Assembly: GCF_038051995.1 (NCBI RefSeq)
Contig: NZ_CP150290.1
Coordinates: 1,971,501-2,035,500, forward strand
Length of the DNA: 64,000 nt
Source of the DNA: Paenibacillus sp. FSL H8-0537
Lineage (GTDB): Bacteria > Bacillota > Bacilli > Paenibacillales > Paenibacillaceae
Reading direction: 5' to 3'
Made by a program: the position numbers and the translations under genes
Notes under the pieces: model-generated
Database searches by the model: none
What the model was told of the DNA's origin: nothing
What the model saw: the letters and a program-made list of their open reading frames with translations, nothing else
Shown here: piece by piece, positions 63,747 to 64,000 of the stretch
Layout of the letters: each line of letters starts with the position of its first letter
Position numbering within the stretch: the stretch's first letter is position 1

Positions 63747-64000
63747 ATGGGAGAAGCGATTGTTGTCACATCTGGAAAAGGCGGCGTTGGCAAGACGACT
63801 ACGTCTGCCAATCTAGGAACGGCATTGGCTCTGCTTGGCAAGAAGGTATGTATGGTTGACACCGACATCGGACTGCGTAATTTGGATGTTGTTATGGGAC
63901 TTGAAAATCGCATTATTTATGATCTTATCGATGTGGCTGAAGGCCGCTGCCGCTTGAATCAAGCGCTGATCAAGGACAAGCGCTTTGATGAGCTGTACAT
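63747..64000 (+). CDS. minD: Septum site-determining protein MinD (3' truncated by window end)
   Basis: MinD is the membrane-cycling ATPase that recruits MinC. Only the first 84 residues or so are present: [20 protein letters not shown] (deviant Walker A), [12 protein letters not shown] and the start of [27 protein letters not shown] precedes ATG 63747. The reading frame is open at the window edge. Confidence 0.97.
   Translation, partial: MGEAIVVTSGKGGVGKTTTSANLGTALALLGKKVCMVDTDIGLRNLDVVMGLENRIIYDLIDVAEGRCRLNQALIKDKRFDELY

Overview
The window looks like a core chromosomal segment of an endospore-forming Firmicute of the Paenibacillaceae, most probably Paenibacillus. This rests on gene order and content, not a database match. 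It carries a GerA/GerB/GerC germination operon, gerM-rph-rdgB, the block clpP-clpX-ispG-lonB-lonA-ysxC followed by hemA-hemX-hemC-hemB-hemL-spoVID, and valS-folC-murC-spoIIB-maf-radC-mreBCD-minCD. These are largely the orders known from Bacillus subtilis. Secreted proteins with copper-amine-oxidase-like stalk domains, typical of Paenibacillus, are also present. Most genes are moderately GC-rich, with an AT-rich patch at about 22.6-26.0 kb.

Layout. 1-3.6 kb: the end of a PfkB sugar kinase, a DeoR regulator, an apparently leaderless TetR regulator with a perfect operator palindrome, and a membrane glycosyltransferase. 3.8-7.0 kb: nagB-nagA (minus), divergent from type 2 isopentenyl-diphosphate isomerase (fni) across a perfect 17-bp inverted repeat. 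7.0-10.6 kb: the germinant receptor operon (minus). 10.7-15.4 kb: a methyltransferase and MBL hydrolase pair, a KimA-type potassium transporter with a 600-bp leader region, and a PgpA-type phosphatase. 15.5-20.8 kb: gerM, rph, rdgB, asnB and two unknown small genes. 20.8-26.1 kb: two secreted stalk-domain proteins (one fused to TraB/GumN, one to an S1C serine protease), a possible mobile-element relic, an AT-rich acyltransferase and tRNA-Arg(TCT).

26.3-39 kb is the protein quality control block: a YsoA-position protein, trigger factor, ClpP, ClpX, IspG, LonB, LonA and YsxC, then an unknown protein and a YjgB-like lipoprotein. 39.1-47.7 kb: speD with a structured leader, then an operon able to make uroporphyrinogen III from glutamyl-tRNA. 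It has an embedded siroheme branch (a CobA-HemD fusion and a SirC-type dehydrogenase). 47.7-51 kb: an RluA pseudouridine synthase, spoVID and a small secreted-protein gene broken by a poly-A frameshift. 51-64 kb: T-box-valS, folC, murC, a tandem two-hairpin repeat, spoIIB, a DUF4321 protein, maf, radC, mreBCD, minC and the start of minD.

No CRISPR array, prophage, intact transposase or obvious defence system was seen. The most unusual signals are noncoding. They are a dispersed family of about 105-bp two-hairpin repeats (four copies, three loci), a nested-helix leader before speD, a possible three-way-junction leader before the stalk-TraB gene, the nagB/fni palindrome, and a small reading frame with a good ribosome site upstream of kimA.
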